Of a stretch of 64,000 bases of DNA, positions 19,484-28,087 are shown piece after piece (the first letter of the stretch is position 1; each line of letters opens with the position of its first letter). The stretch covers positions 296,553 to 360,552 of the forward strand of contig NZ_FPBC01000003.1 in NCBI RefSeq assembly GCF_900116605.1. Direction: 5' to 3'. Below the pieces are notes generated by a model, which worked only from the letters and a program-made list of their open reading frames with translations, made no database searches and was not told the DNA's origin. The position numbers and the translations under genes are program-made. The stretch comes from Pseudomonas marincola (lineage in GTDB: Bacteria > Pseudomonadota > Gammaproteobacteria > Pseudomonadales > Pseudomonadaceae).

Positions 19484-21751
19484 ATGAGCGATTTACTCGA
19501 CTTGAGCCTGGATGGCGTAGAACGCCGTTCGTTGGCCGACTTTACCGAGCAGGCTTACCTCAACTACTCGATGTACGTGATCATGGATCGCGCGCTGCCG
19601 CATATCGGTGATGGTTTGAAGCCCGTGCAGCGACGCATCATCTACGCGATGAGCGAACTGGGCCTGGACGCTGATTCCAAGCACAAGAAATCGGCGCGTA
19701 CCGTCGGTGATGTGCTGGGTAAGTTCCACCCGCACGGCGACTCTGCCTGTTACGAGGCGATGGTGCTGATGGCGCAGCCGTTCAGCTACCGCTACACGCT
19801 GGTCGACGGCCAGGGTAACTGGGGTGCGCCGGATGATCCGAAGTCATTCGCGGCCATGCGTTACACCGAGGCGCGGTTGTCCCGCTATTCCGAGGTGTTG
19901 CTGACTGAGTTGGGCCAGGGCACGGTTGATTGGGTGCCGAATTTCGACGGTACACTCAACGAGCCGGCGACTTTGCCGGCTCGTTTGCCGAACTTGCTCC
20001 TGAATGGCACCACCGGCATTGCCGTGGGCATGGCCACCGATGTACCGCCGCATAACTTGCGTGAAGTAGCAGCAGCCTGTGTACGCCTGCTCGATGAGCC
20101 AAACGCCACGGTCGAACAGCTCTGCGAACATGTTCAAGGGCCGGATTATCCGACCGAAGCTGAAATCATCACGCCGCGCAGTGAGCTGCTCAAGGTTTAC
20201 GAGACAGGCAAAGGCTCGGTGCGCATGCGTGCGGTGTATCGCATCGAAGATGGCGATATCGTCGTCACCTCCCTGCCGCATCAGGTCTCGGGTTCCAAGG
20301 TGCTTGAGCAGATTGCCGCGCAGATGCAGGCCAAGAAGTTGCCGATGGTGGCGGACCTGCGTGACGAGTCCGACCACGAAAACCCCTGCCGCATCGTGAT
20401 TATCCCGCGTTCCAACCGCGTCGATTGCGAAGAGCTGATGCAGCACCTGTTCGCCACCACCGAGCTGGAATCCAGCTACCGGGTCAACACCAACGTGATT
20501 GGCCTGGATGGCAAGCCGCAGGTGAAAAACCTGCGCGAAATGCTCCGCGAATGGCTGGCTTACCGGACCAACACCGTGCGCCGCCGTTTGCAGTTCCGCC
20601 TCGACAAGGTCGAGAAGCGTCTGCACCTGTTGGAAGGTTTGTTGATCGCCTTCCTCAATCTGGATGAAGTGATTCACATCATCCGTACCGAAGACCAGCC
20701 CAAGCAGGTGTTGATCGAGCGCTTTGCGCTGACCGACGTGCAGGCCGATTACATCCTCGATACGCGCTTGCGTCAGTTGGCGCGCCTCGAAGAAATGAAA
20801 ATCCGTGGCGAGCAGGATGAGCTGGCCAAGGAACGCGACAAGTTGCTCAAGCTGTTGGGCAGCGAAGCCAAGCTGAAGAAGCTGGTGCGTGATGAAATCA
20901 TCAAGGATGCCGAAACCTATGGCGACGACCGCCGCTCGCCAATCGTCGCGCGCAGCGAAGCGCGGGCGTTGTCCGAGACTGAGTTGTTGCCGACCGAGCC
21001 GGTCACCGTGGTGGTGTCCGAAAAAGGCTGGGTGCGCTGTGCCAAAGGCCATGACATCGACGCCACCGGCCTTTCTTATAAAGCCGGCGACGGATTCAAA
21101 GTTGCAGCGCCGGGGCGCTCTAACCAGTACGCGGTGTTCATTGACTCGACCGGGCGCAGCTACTCGTTGCCTGCCCACTCGTTGCCATCTGCCCGCGGGC
21201 AGGGTGAGCCGCTTACCGGTCGCCTGACGCCGCCGCCTGGCGCTGTGTTCGAAGCGGTAATGATGCCCGAAGACGACGCGCTCTACGTGATCGCCTCGGA
21301 TGCCGGCTACGGATTTGTGGTTAAAGGTGAAGACCTGCAAGCCAAGAACAAGGCGGGCAAGGCGCTGCTGAGTCTGCCTGCCGGTGCCAAGGTTGTTGCG
21401 CCCAAGCCGCTGACCAGCCGCGAAGAGGACTGGCTGGCTGCCGTCACTACCGAAGGCCGTCTGTTACTGTTCAAAGTGGCGGATCTGCCGCAGTTGGGCA
21501 AAGGCAAGGGCAACAAGATTATTGGCATTCCTGGTGACCGGGTGGCCAGCCGTGAAGAGTATCTGACCGATCTGGCTGTGTTGCCGGTGGGCGCAACGCT
21601 GGTGCTGCAAGCGGGTAAGCGCACCTTGTCGCTGAAAGCCGATGATCTTGAGCACTATAAAGGTGAGCGCGGGCGTCGCGGGAACAAGCTTCCGCGCGGA
21701 TTCCAGCGTGTTGATGGGTTGCTGGTCGAGCGGATTACACCGGCTGGATAA
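19484..21751 (+). CDS. parC: DNA topoisomerase IV subunit A ParC
   Basis: The DNA cleavage/rejoining subunit of topoisomerase IV; 755 residues, full length. The active-site Tyr is Tyr127 in [13 protein letters not shown]. The quinolone-determining segment [13 protein letters not shown] keeps Ser87 and Glu91, so no common resistance change is present there. The coiled-coil gate lies around residues 360-480 and the C-terminal six-bladed domain follows. GAGG is 5 bases before the ATG. It ends the parE operon; a long imperfect hairpin lies at 21796-21833. Confidence 0.98.
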   Translation: MSDLLDLSLDGVERRSLADFTEQAYLNYSMYVIMDRALPHIGDGLKPVQRRIIYAMSELGLDADSKHKKSARTVGDVLGKFHPHGDSACYEAMVLMAQPFSYRYTLVDGQGNWGAPDDPKSFAAMRYTEARLSRYSEVLLTELGQGTVDWVPNFDGTLNEPATLPARLPNLLLNGTTGIAVGMATDVPPHNLREVAAACVRLLDEPNATVEQLCEHVQGPDYPTEAEIITPRSELLKVYETGKGSVRMRAVYRIEDGDIVVTSLPHQVSGSKVLEQIAAQMQAKKLPMVADLRDESDHENPCRIVIIPRSNRVDCEELMQHLFATTELESSYRVNTNVIGLDGKPQVKNLREMLREWLAYRTNTVRRRLQFRLDKVEKRLHLLEGLLIAFLNLDEVIHIIRTEDQPKQVLIERFALTDVQADYILDTRLRQLARLEEMKIRGEQDELAKERDKLLKLLGSEAKLKKLVRDEIIKDAETYGDDRRSPIVARSEARALSETELLPTEPVTVVVSEKGWVRCAKGHDIDATGLSYKAGDGFKVAAPGRSNQYAVFIDSTGRSYSLPAHSLPSARGQGEPLTGRLTPPPGAVFEAVMMPEDDALYVIASDAGYGFVVKGEDLQAKNKAGKALLSLPAGAKVVAPKPLTSREEDWLAAVTTEGRLLLFKVADLPQLGKGKGNKIIGIPGDRVASREEYLTDLAVLPVGATLVLQAGKRTLSLKADDLEHYKGERGRRGNKLPRGFQRVDGLLVERITPAG

Positions 21752-21795
21752 CAGCTTGTATGAGTACAAGGCTGGAGTCATGGCGCGCTTTAGCG

Positions 21796-21833
21796 GATGA
21801 TATGCGCCTTCGGCTAGCGCCGAGGGCATCATC
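21796..21833 (+). terminator. Long imperfect hairpin after parC
   Basis: An outer stem GATGAT/ATCATC encloses GC/GC and an inner 7-bp stem CTTCGGC/GCCGAGG (one T-G pair) with a TAGC loop. No T tract follows. It may be a terminator-like 3' stabiliser of the parE-parC transcript or a repeat-family palindrome. The remaining intergenic sequence to 22007 shows nothing else I can support. Confidence 0.4.
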
Positions 21834-22007
21834 TGTGCATGACTCAGCGGTAATGACGATCTTTTGACTCTTCATCTGCGGGCGTAAATCCACCGATTAT
21901 GGCGGTTTATATGCAGTATTTCGTCGAAGTTCGGATAACTGCTTAATTGCCGTCGATGCCCCGCTAGCCAATCGATTATTTGGATGCCGGTACAGGTTGC
22001 CGGCTGG

Positions 22008-22724
22008 ATGAGAGTGATGAGCCTAGTGCGCCTCCCTTTAGTATTACTTTTGACAGGCCTGGTTAGTCTTGTGGGTTGTGTGAGTCAGCAACCGGTGCCT
22101 TTGTATCAGTTGGACAGCGGCAAAATCAGTGTGCCAGCGGACAAGGAAGGCATTGCTGTGCTTCTGGGCCCGGTGTCGATTGCGGATTACTTGCAGCGTG
22201 AAACCCTTTTGCAGCGTCAGGCTGACGGTAGCTTGATCGCGGCCAGCGGTGTGCGTTGGGCAGGCAGCCTGGCTGCCGAGCTGGATCAGCAACTGCTGCG
22301 TCAACTGGCGTCACGCCTCGACAGCCAGCGTTTGGTGTTGTCGCCAGCTGAGCCGGGCTTCACCCCGCAAGTACAGGTTCTGCTGACCATCGCCCGGCTC
22401 GACTCAGGCCCGCAGCAGCCCGCTGTGCTGGATGCGCAGTGGCGCCTGATGAGCAAGGATGGCCAGTTGATTGATGGCCGCATGGTGCACATCGAAGAGG
22501 CGCATGAGGGCAGCATTGCTGATCAGGTTCGGGCGCAAAGCCTGGCGGTGCAGCAACTGGTTGGCCAGTTGGCCGATGCGATCAAGACCAGCAGCTCAAC
22601 GCCTGTAGCGGTAACGCCGCCAGCGGCCAAAAAGCCTGCGCCAACCCCGGCGGCGAAAGAGCCACCGCCGAAGATACCGATGGCTCAGCCGATCCGCATA
22701 GATTCCGAGGTTTATCGCTTCTGA
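22008..22724 (+). CDS. PqiC/YmbA-like ABC transport auxiliary lipoprotein
   Basis: A predicted lipoprotein of about 238 residues. The signal sequence ends in a lipobox SLVGC, followed by the ABC_trans_aux (PqiC) pattern: PLYQLDSG near the start, VLLGPVSIADYLQRETLLQR, and SGVRWAGSLAAELDQQLLRQL. PqiC-type lipoproteins partner MCE-domain proteins in lipid transport across the envelope, but no mce or pqi gene is nearby here. The last ~45 residues are Ala/Pro/Lys-rich. Start choice among ATG 21984, 22008 and 22017 is uncertain; all give the same mature lipoprotein. Confidence 0.82.
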   Translation: MRVMSLVRLPLVLLLTGLVSLVGCVSQQPVPLYQLDSGKISVPADKEGIAVLLGPVSIADYLQRETLLQRQADGSLIAASGVRWAGSLAAELDQQLLRQLASRLDSQRLVLSPAEPGFTPQVQVLLTIARLDSGPQQPAVLDAQWRLMSKDGQLIDGRMVHIEEAHEGSIADQVRAQSLAVQQLVGQLADAIKTSSSTPVAVTPPAAKKPAPTPAAKEPPPKIPMAQPIRIDSEVYRF

Positions 22725-22736
22725 TAGCGTTGCCCG

Positions 22737-22774
22737 GATAAAACAAAACCCGCGATTGCGGGTTTTGTTTTATC
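22737..22774. terminator. Strong bidirectional terminator
   Basis: A perfect 17-bp stem, 22737-22753 with 22758-22774, loop GATT; core ACCCGC/GCGGGT with T-rich arms on both strands. It separates the lipoprotein gene from the convergent membrane-protein gene. Confidence 0.95.
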
Positions 22775-22786
22775 TGGCGTCTGGCA

Positions 22787-24358
22787 TCACTGGGTTTCGT
22801 GCATCCGGCCCAGTTGGCGTTCCAGCAGCGACGGGTAAGGCTCCAGCAGACGCTCAACGCAGCTGGCACCCTCGGGGCTGGCAATCGCACGAATGCGCGC
22901 ACGCTGGCGTACCAGCGGGTCTTCAGCAATGCTGCGCTCAACCAGCAGCAAATTGCGGCTGTGTTGCGACAGCGCGAGTGCATCTTGCGCGTGTTCATTG
23001 AGCAGCAACTCACCCTGGCTCAGGCCGGTGAGGTTCTTGCCCTGAGTCATGCCGAGCTGCAATTGCAGAGTGATACCACTGTCGGCGACTTCTATCTGCA
23101 GGGCGTGGCCCAGTGCGCGCATCAGCTCGCCGCAGCAAATGGCATGGGTCAGGTAATCGTCGTCACCTTCCTGGCAATGGAACAGCATCAGGCTGCTGCC
23201 GTCGCTCAGGGTATACAGCTCGCCTTCATACAAGGCCGATGCCTGATCAAGGCAGCCGCGATAGCGCTTGAGCAATTCCAGCAAGCGGCTGCGGGGCAGG
23301 CGCTTGAGCTGATCCTGCGCGCCGAGCTGAATCGCCAGCACCGCGCTTGGCAAAGTGGATTTAACCGGCGCTGGCGCCACTGGCGTGTGCTGGGCAACGG
23401 GCTCAGGTTCGGGCTGCAAGCCGTCGAAGGCATCGTCGTCATCGCCATCATCAAGGGCGGTGAATACCGGCGCACGGCGCACGGCAGGGCGTGGCTGCGA
23501 CGGTGTCCGGTCCGCAGGGGCGTCGTCAATATCGAACTCATCGCGATCGGCGCTGAGGTCGGGAACATGAAAGGATTGCGCGGCAGCCTCTGGCTCATCA
23601 AGGAAGCTGTCGTCGATGTCATCCAGCGCAGGCTCTGGCTCTTCGACCGGCTCGGGCTCTGGCTTTTCAGGGACCAGACGCGCTTGCAGCTGACGGGCGA
23701 GATCGCCGACTTCATCATTACGGCCCGCGCCTGGCGCGTGATCATCCGGATCGCGCAGCCAGATGCGCAACTGCATCAGCGGCGTGGAAATGTGCCGGCC
23801 CAAGCGCAGACTCAAGGCCAGGGTCAGGGCCAGCAGAATAAGGCTGAGAATGCCCATGCTCTGCAGGCTGATCGTCATCGGTTGCTGGAACTGCTGCATA
23901 TCGAGGCTGATGCGCAACTGCCCGGCAATCACATCCTGAAAGGTGATCGCGGTCGAGTAGAGGCCGTCGGTTTCGCCGAGAATGCTTTGGCTCGGGCGCG
24001 TGCCGGCTTCGGCGAGAATACGGTTATCGACGCTGTAAATAGCGGCATGCGCAACCAGCGGGTTTTTCACCAGATTATTCAGTAGCACGTTAAGGCTGAG
24101 AATATCGTTGGAAACCAGCAGCTCGGTCGCCGAAGCGGATGTCTGGATAATCAGGCTGGTGCCCAGCGCGTCAGCTTGTTGCTGCATGGCTTGCTTGAAC
24201 TGCATGCCAATCACCCACGCATAGATCGCCAGCGCCATAACGACGAGCAGCAAGCTATGGCTGGCGATACGCAGCGGCAACGGCACGCGACGCTGGCGCA
24301 GGGCCTGAAACAGCAATACGAAGAAGTTATCGGATTTCACGGGGGCGGGCCGGTTCAC
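22787..24358 (-). CDS. Inner-membrane protein of Smp/YtjB type, divergent from serB
   Basis: A 523-residue protein placed as E. coli smp (ytjB) is, divergent from serB. Two transmembrane helices (about 31-52 and 166-186) flank a ~110-residue periplasmic domain, and a HAMP-like stretch follows to about 225. Residues 230-335 are a Pro/Glu/Asp-rich disordered linker. Residues 338-478 resemble a class III nucleotide cyclase or related sensor fold in outline: a first strand (AVLAIQLGA), LYTLSDGSSLMLFH where a cyclase has its GDG-type turn, and LQLGMTQGKNLTGL where cyclases have the GixxG strand. The catalytic metal Asp pair is not evident, so I expect a non-enzymatic signalling module (inference). 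Confidence 0.78.
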   Translation of the reverse strand: MNRPAPVKSDNFFVLLFQALRQRRVPLPLRIASHSLLLVVMALAIYAWVIGMQFKQAMQQQADALGTSLIIQTSASATELLVSNDILSLNVLLNNLVKNPLVAHAAIYSVDNRILAEAGTRPSQSILGETDGLYSTAITFQDVIAGQLRISLDMQQFQQPMTISLQSMGILSLILLALTLALSLRLGRHISTPLMQLRIWLRDPDDHAPGAGRNDEVGDLARQLQARLVPEKPEPEPVEEPEPALDDIDDSFLDEPEAAAQSFHVPDLSADRDEFDIDDAPADRTPSQPRPAVRRAPVFTALDDGDDDDAFDGLQPEPEPVAQHTPVAPAPVKSTLPSAVLAIQLGAQDQLKRLPRSRLLELLKRYRGCLDQASALYEGELYTLSDGSSLMLFHCQEGDDDYLTHAICCGELMRALGHALQIEVADSGITLQLQLGMTQGKNLTGLSQGELLLNEHAQDALALSQHSRNLLLVERSIAEDPLVRQRARIRAIASPEGASCVERLLEPYPSLLERQLGRMHETQ

Positions 24359-24537
24359 AGAGCTCGGCTCTTGTCGACTATAGATGCCGCGCAGTATAGC
24401 GATGAGCAGGCATGTGGCAAAGCACCCAGAATGGCCGGAAAGTCAGGAAAATGGGTAGAATGTGTGCCTCTGCCCAGCCTGACTGGAGATTACCGTTACT
24501 GAAAAATTCTTAACTGCCAGCAAACGGTGAGATTTAA

Positions 24538-24593
24538 CGGGTGTTTTACCCGCAGATTCACAGCTAATAGGTGCTTGCGCGCCACTATTAGCT
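24538..24593 (+). promoter_or_regulatory. Tandem hairpins in the serB leader
   Basis: Two inverted repeats lie 70-125 bp before the serB start: CGGGT/ACCCG (24538-24542/24548-24552, 5-base loop) and AGCTAATAG/CTATTAGCT (24562-24570/24585-24593, 14-base loop). No U tract follows either. The second could be an operator palindrome or an mRNA structure. Apart from these the 304-bp divergent region 24359-24662 holds nothing else I can support. Confidence 0.4.
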
Positions 24594-24662
24594 CTATTTA
24601 CTGAGTCGGACAGCAGCACTTATCCACTCACTTTCACCACTAACCTGCCTGGAGAGTGCGCT

Positions 24663-25877
24663 TTGCGCGAAATCGTCCTGATCAACATTACCGGCGAAGA
24701 TCGTCCGGGGCTGACGGCCGCCATTACCGGGGTTTTGGCGCAAGGCGGCGTTAATATTCTGGATATCGGCCAAGCGGTTATCCATGACACTTTGTCTTTC
24801 GGCATTCTGGTTGAAATTCCCGATACCGAGCGCGCCTCATCGGTGCTCAAGGATGTGCTGTTCTGCGGCTATGAGCTCGACCAGCAGGTGCGGTTCACGC
24901 CGGTCTCCGAAGCGGATTACCAGCAGTGGGTCGGCGCGCAGGGTAAACCGCGGCATATTGTGACCCTGCTGACGCGCAAGGTCACGGCTGAGCAATTGCA
25001 GCGGGTCAGTGCGATTACGGCCAAGTACGGCCTGAACATTGATCACATTGACCGTCTGTCCGGGCGCATGCCGCTCGACATGCCGGATGAACAGGGCAAA
25101 GGCTGCATCGAGTTTTCGGTACGCGGCGAGCCAGCTGACCCCGCCGCACTGCGTGTTGAGTTCCTTGGTGTGGCGCAAGAGCTCAATGTGGATATCGCCT
25201 TCCAGCAAGACTCGCTGTTCCGGCGCAATCGTCGCCTTGCCGTGTTCGACATGGACTCGACCCTGATCGAGGCCGAAGTCATCGACGAATTGGCCAAGGC
25301 CGCGGGCGTGGGCGATCAGGTGGCCGAAATCACCGAGCGGGCGATGCGCGGCGAGCTGGATTTTGCCGCGAGCTTCAAGGAGCGTCTGGCGCTGCTCAAA
25401 GGCTTATCCGAGGATGTGCTGAGCGATATCGGCGCCTCGCTACGCTTGACCGAAGGCGCTGAAACGCTGTTCAGCGAATTGCGTCGCCTGGGTTACAAGA
25501 CGGCGATTCTGTCTGGCGGTTTCACCTATTTCGCCAAGCAGCTGCAAGCCAAGCTGGGTATCGACTACGTATTTGCCAACGAACTGGAAATTGTCGATGG
25601 CAAGGTCACCGGCGTGGCGGTCGAGCCGATTGTCGATGCGCAGCGTAAAGCTGATCTGCTGCGCCAGCTGGCGGCTCAGGAAGGTTTGCGTCTGGAGCAG
25701 ACCATTGCCGTGGGCGATGGCGCGAATGATTTGCCAATGCTGGCTATTGCCGGTTTGGGCGTAGCCTTCCGGGCCAAGCCACTGGTCAAACAGTCCGCCA
25801 AGCAAGCCATCTCGACGCTGGGTCTGGACGGTATTCTCTACCTGCTCGGTTATCGCGACCGCGACGGGCTGGATTGA
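24663..25877 (+). CDS. serB: Phosphoserine phosphatase SerB (ACT-ACT-HAD form)
   Basis: Performs the last step of serine synthesis, hydrolysing L-3-phosphoserine in the cytosol. The protein is 404 residues, the long form with two N-terminal ACT domains (about 1-85 and 95-175; the first has ITGEDRPGLTAAITG) that probably sense serine, then a HAD phosphatase. The nucleophile is Asp196 in FDMDSTLIEAE; SGGFTYFAKQL and AVGDGANDLPML supply motifs II-IV. The start is TTG at 24663, supported by GGAGAG 6 bases upstream. A strong bidirectional terminator follows. Confidence 0.97.
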   Translation: MREIVLINITGEDRPGLTAAITGVLAQGGVNILDIGQAVIHDTLSFGILVEIPDTERASSVLKDVLFCGYELDQQVRFTPVSEADYQQWVGAQGKPRHIVTLLTRKVTAEQLQRVSAITAKYGLNIDHIDRLSGRMPLDMPDEQGKGCIEFSVRGEPADPAALRVEFLGVAQELNVDIAFQQDSLFRRNRRLAVFDMDSTLIEAEVIDELAKAAGVGDQVAEITERAMRGELDFAASFKERLALLKGLSEDVLSDIGASLRLTEGAETLFSELRRLGYKTAILSGGFTYFAKQLQAKLGIDYVFANELEIVDGKVTGVAVEPIVDAQRKADLLRQLAAQEGLRLEQTIAVGDGANDLPMLAIAGLGVAFRAKPLVKQSAKQAISTLGLDGILYLLGYRDRDGLD

Positions 25878-25888
25878 GCTGTTAGCAG

Positions 25889-25928
25889 ACACGTAAAAAA
25901 ACCGCTGGATAGCGGTTTTTTTACGTGT
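25889..25928. terminator. Bidirectional terminator between serB and fimX
   Basis: A perfect 18-bp stem (25889-25906 with 25911-25928), loop GGAT; ACCGCT/AGCGGT at the tip followed by runs of seven A and seven T. It ends both converging genes. Confidence 0.95.
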
Positions 25929-25956
25929 GCAGTTTGTTGACTCTGGCGCGTGGCGG

Positions 25957-28026
25957 CTACATGTCCTCAGCGGAGAAGTCGTAGTCCATCGTCGGGCTTG
26001 GCGACTGAACGTAATGGCCCTGGATGTAATTGACCCCGGCCTGCCACAGTGTCGAGAGCATTCCGGCTGTTTCGACGCAGGGCACGATGGTCAGTTTGGC
26101 CTGAGCGTGCAAGCTGCCGAGCATTTCCTTGAGGGTTTCCTGATTCTGCGGATTGCTCAGGTCTTGCGAGTAGGAACTGTCGAGTTTGACGAAGTCGACA
26201 TGCAGGTGCTTCAACGCATTGAATGGGTTGAGGGCGCAGCCAAACATGCTCAAGGCCACTTTGCAGTGCAGCTCGTTTAAACCCTGGCTCAATACCTTGG
26301 CCTGCTTGAGGTAGGTGATTGCGTCCGGCTCTTTGAGCTGGAATATCAGCGCATCCGAAGGCAGCCGGGCTGCCTTGAAGGCCACGCTCAACCACGGCAA
26401 CAGCGTCTGATCCTGCAAACTGGCGCTGGTCAGGTGGATGAACAGACGCGTGTCATGGCCTTTGCTGCGATGCTCGGTGAGGTATTTGACCGCATTGAGA
26501 ATGACCCAGCGATCCAGCTTGGCGCCGAGCCCTGCAGTATTGGCAGCCTCGAGGAAGGCCTCCGGGAGCAGCTCTTCACCCTGTGGGCTGAGCAGTCGCA
26601 GGAGCACTTCATATTGTTCGGAAGTGTCGCCACGCAAGCTGATGATCGGCTGATACAGCAAGCGGAAACCGTTGTTGTCGAGCGCCTGCTGAACCATCGC
26701 AACCATGTTGCCACGGTTGGCTGCGGCGGCGAGTTCGTCTGCCGGGTCGAATATTTTCAGGGCATTGCCGTCGCTAAGCTCTTCGGCGCAATGATGCGCG
26801 CGATCGACAACTTCCAGTACGTTGGCGGTTTTTTCGCTGAGGCCGGCGGCGCCGATGCTCAGGGTGGTTTGCACCGACACACCGCTGACATCGAACAGAT
26901 GCGCATCCACTTTCTTGACCAGGCTGGCCAGCGAAGGGCCCGCATCTTCGGGCGTCAGACCCGGATGCAGCACGGCAAAAGCATCATCGCTAACGCGCGC
27001 CAGATGTACGTCTTCTGCAAAGTGCGAGCGCAGCAAATTGGCCAGATCGGCAAGCAGCATATCAATTTCGGCGAGGCCGATCTTGCCGAGCAGGTTGGAA
27101 TAATGATCGACCCGAACGTAAGCCAGAGAGGCCGGTTGGCCGGTGCTGATTGCGCGGCTGGCGGCGCTTTCGAGCAGCTCAAGGAAATAGGTCCGGTTGT
27201 ACAGCCCAGTGACCAGATCCTGGCTGCTGATCTCACGGAGCTTTTCTTCCAGCTCGGCGTTATTCGATTCCTTGCGGATCACCACCTGTGTGCAGGGCTC
27301 ACTGTCGTAGGTGGCCGGAACGAGGCTCATGCGTGCCTTGAATTGCTTGTTGTGCGCGGTAACGCCGGTGCAAGTCAGTTCGGTTTCGCCGTCGGCGTTC
27401 TGATAATTCTTGAGGAATTCTTTGAAGCCTGCCTGATCGTCACTGGCGATCAGGTCGATCATCGGCATGCCTTCGAGTTCGTCGGCATCTTCGTACTCGA
27501 ACAGTTCAAGGTAGGCACGGTTGGCATAAATATGCATGCCGTCGTGCACATAAGTGATGGCATCGACCGAGCTTTCGAGTAGCGAATGGCAGCGTTTTTC
27601 GGCTTCGCGCAGGGCTATTTCAGCGCTGCGGCGCGCGCGTCGTTCTTCAAGATTGCTCAGCTCGCGTTTTGCGACTAATACCAGACGCTCGTCGTCACCT
27701 TGCGGCACGGCATCCTGCGCGCCCATATTCAGGGCTTCGGTCAGGCTGTCGGATTCGTTATCGGCGAGCAACTGAATGATCGGGATGTCCTTGGCCAGCC
27801 GCCGAATAACACTGATTGCCTCGGTTGGCGCAAGCGCTTGGCTTTGCGGTGCGCAAATGAGCATGTCCCAGCTTTGCTGGAGCGTCTCTGTGAGGTCGTC
27901 GCTTGAGGTCAGGCGGTGGACGCGAGTTGCGCTTCCGGAGTTTCGGAAAAGACTAACGAGGCGTTCGGCCTCGTTTTGCGAGTCTTCGAGAATAAGTAGC
28001 CGTATAGTTTTTTTTTCGATGGCCAT
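25957..28026 (-). CDS. fimX: Type IV pilus regulator FimX (REC-PAS-GGDEF-EAL, degenerate)
   Basis: FimX is a polar c-di-GMP receptor that promotes type IV pilus assembly and twitching in Pseudomonas. The 689 residues hold a receiver-like domain (1-130), a PAS domain (about 140-260), a GGDEF-like domain (270-435) and an EAL-like domain (445-689). Catalytic motifs are degenerate: SDDAF replaces GGDEF (in ARVSDDAFAVL), EVL replaces EAL (YEVLLRL), and SMFGCAL stands where active phosphodiesterases have DDFGxG. It should therefore bind but neither make nor cleave c-di-GMP, as known for P. aeruginosa FimX. The upstream gene is fimW-like. I see no good Shine-Dalgarno site before the ATG. Confidence 0.95.
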   Translation of the reverse strand: MAIEKKTIRLLILEDSQNEAERLVSLFRNSGSATRVHRLTSSDDLTETLQQSWDMLICAPQSQALAPTEAISVIRRLAKDIPIIQLLADNESDSLTEALNMGAQDAVPQGDDERLVLVAKRELSNLEERRARRSAEIALREAEKRCHSLLESSVDAITYVHDGMHIYANRAYLELFEYEDADELEGMPMIDLIASDDQAGFKEFLKNYQNADGETELTCTGVTAHNKQFKARMSLVPATYDSEPCTQVVIRKESNNAELEEKLREISSQDLVTGLYNRTYFLELLESAASRAISTGQPASLAYVRVDHYSNLLGKIGLAEIDMLLADLANLLRSHFAEDVHLARVSDDAFAVLHPGLTPEDAGPSLASLVKKVDAHLFDVSGVSVQTTLSIGAAGLSEKTANVLEVVDRAHHCAEELSDGNALKIFDPADELAAAANRGNMVAMVQQALDNNGFRLLYQPIISLRGDTSEQYEVLLRLLSPQGEELLPEAFLEAANTAGLGAKLDRWVILNAVKYLTEHRSKGHDTRLFIHLTSASLQDQTLLPWLSVAFKAARLPSDALIFQLKEPDAITYLKQAKVLSQGLNELHCKVALSMFGCALNPFNALKHLHVDFVKLDSSYSQDLSNPQNQETLKEMLGSLHAQAKLTIVPCVETAGMLSTLWQAGVNYIQGHYVQSPSPTMDYDFSAEDM

Positions 28027-28087
28027 TATGGGGTCGAGGCTACGCCGATAGAGGGTGAAAAGACGTCAAAATTGATGATTTGGCAAT

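Noticed and set aside
19739..19790. Possible quinolone resistance changes in ParC
   Set aside because: Ser87 and Glu91 are the usual susceptible residues.
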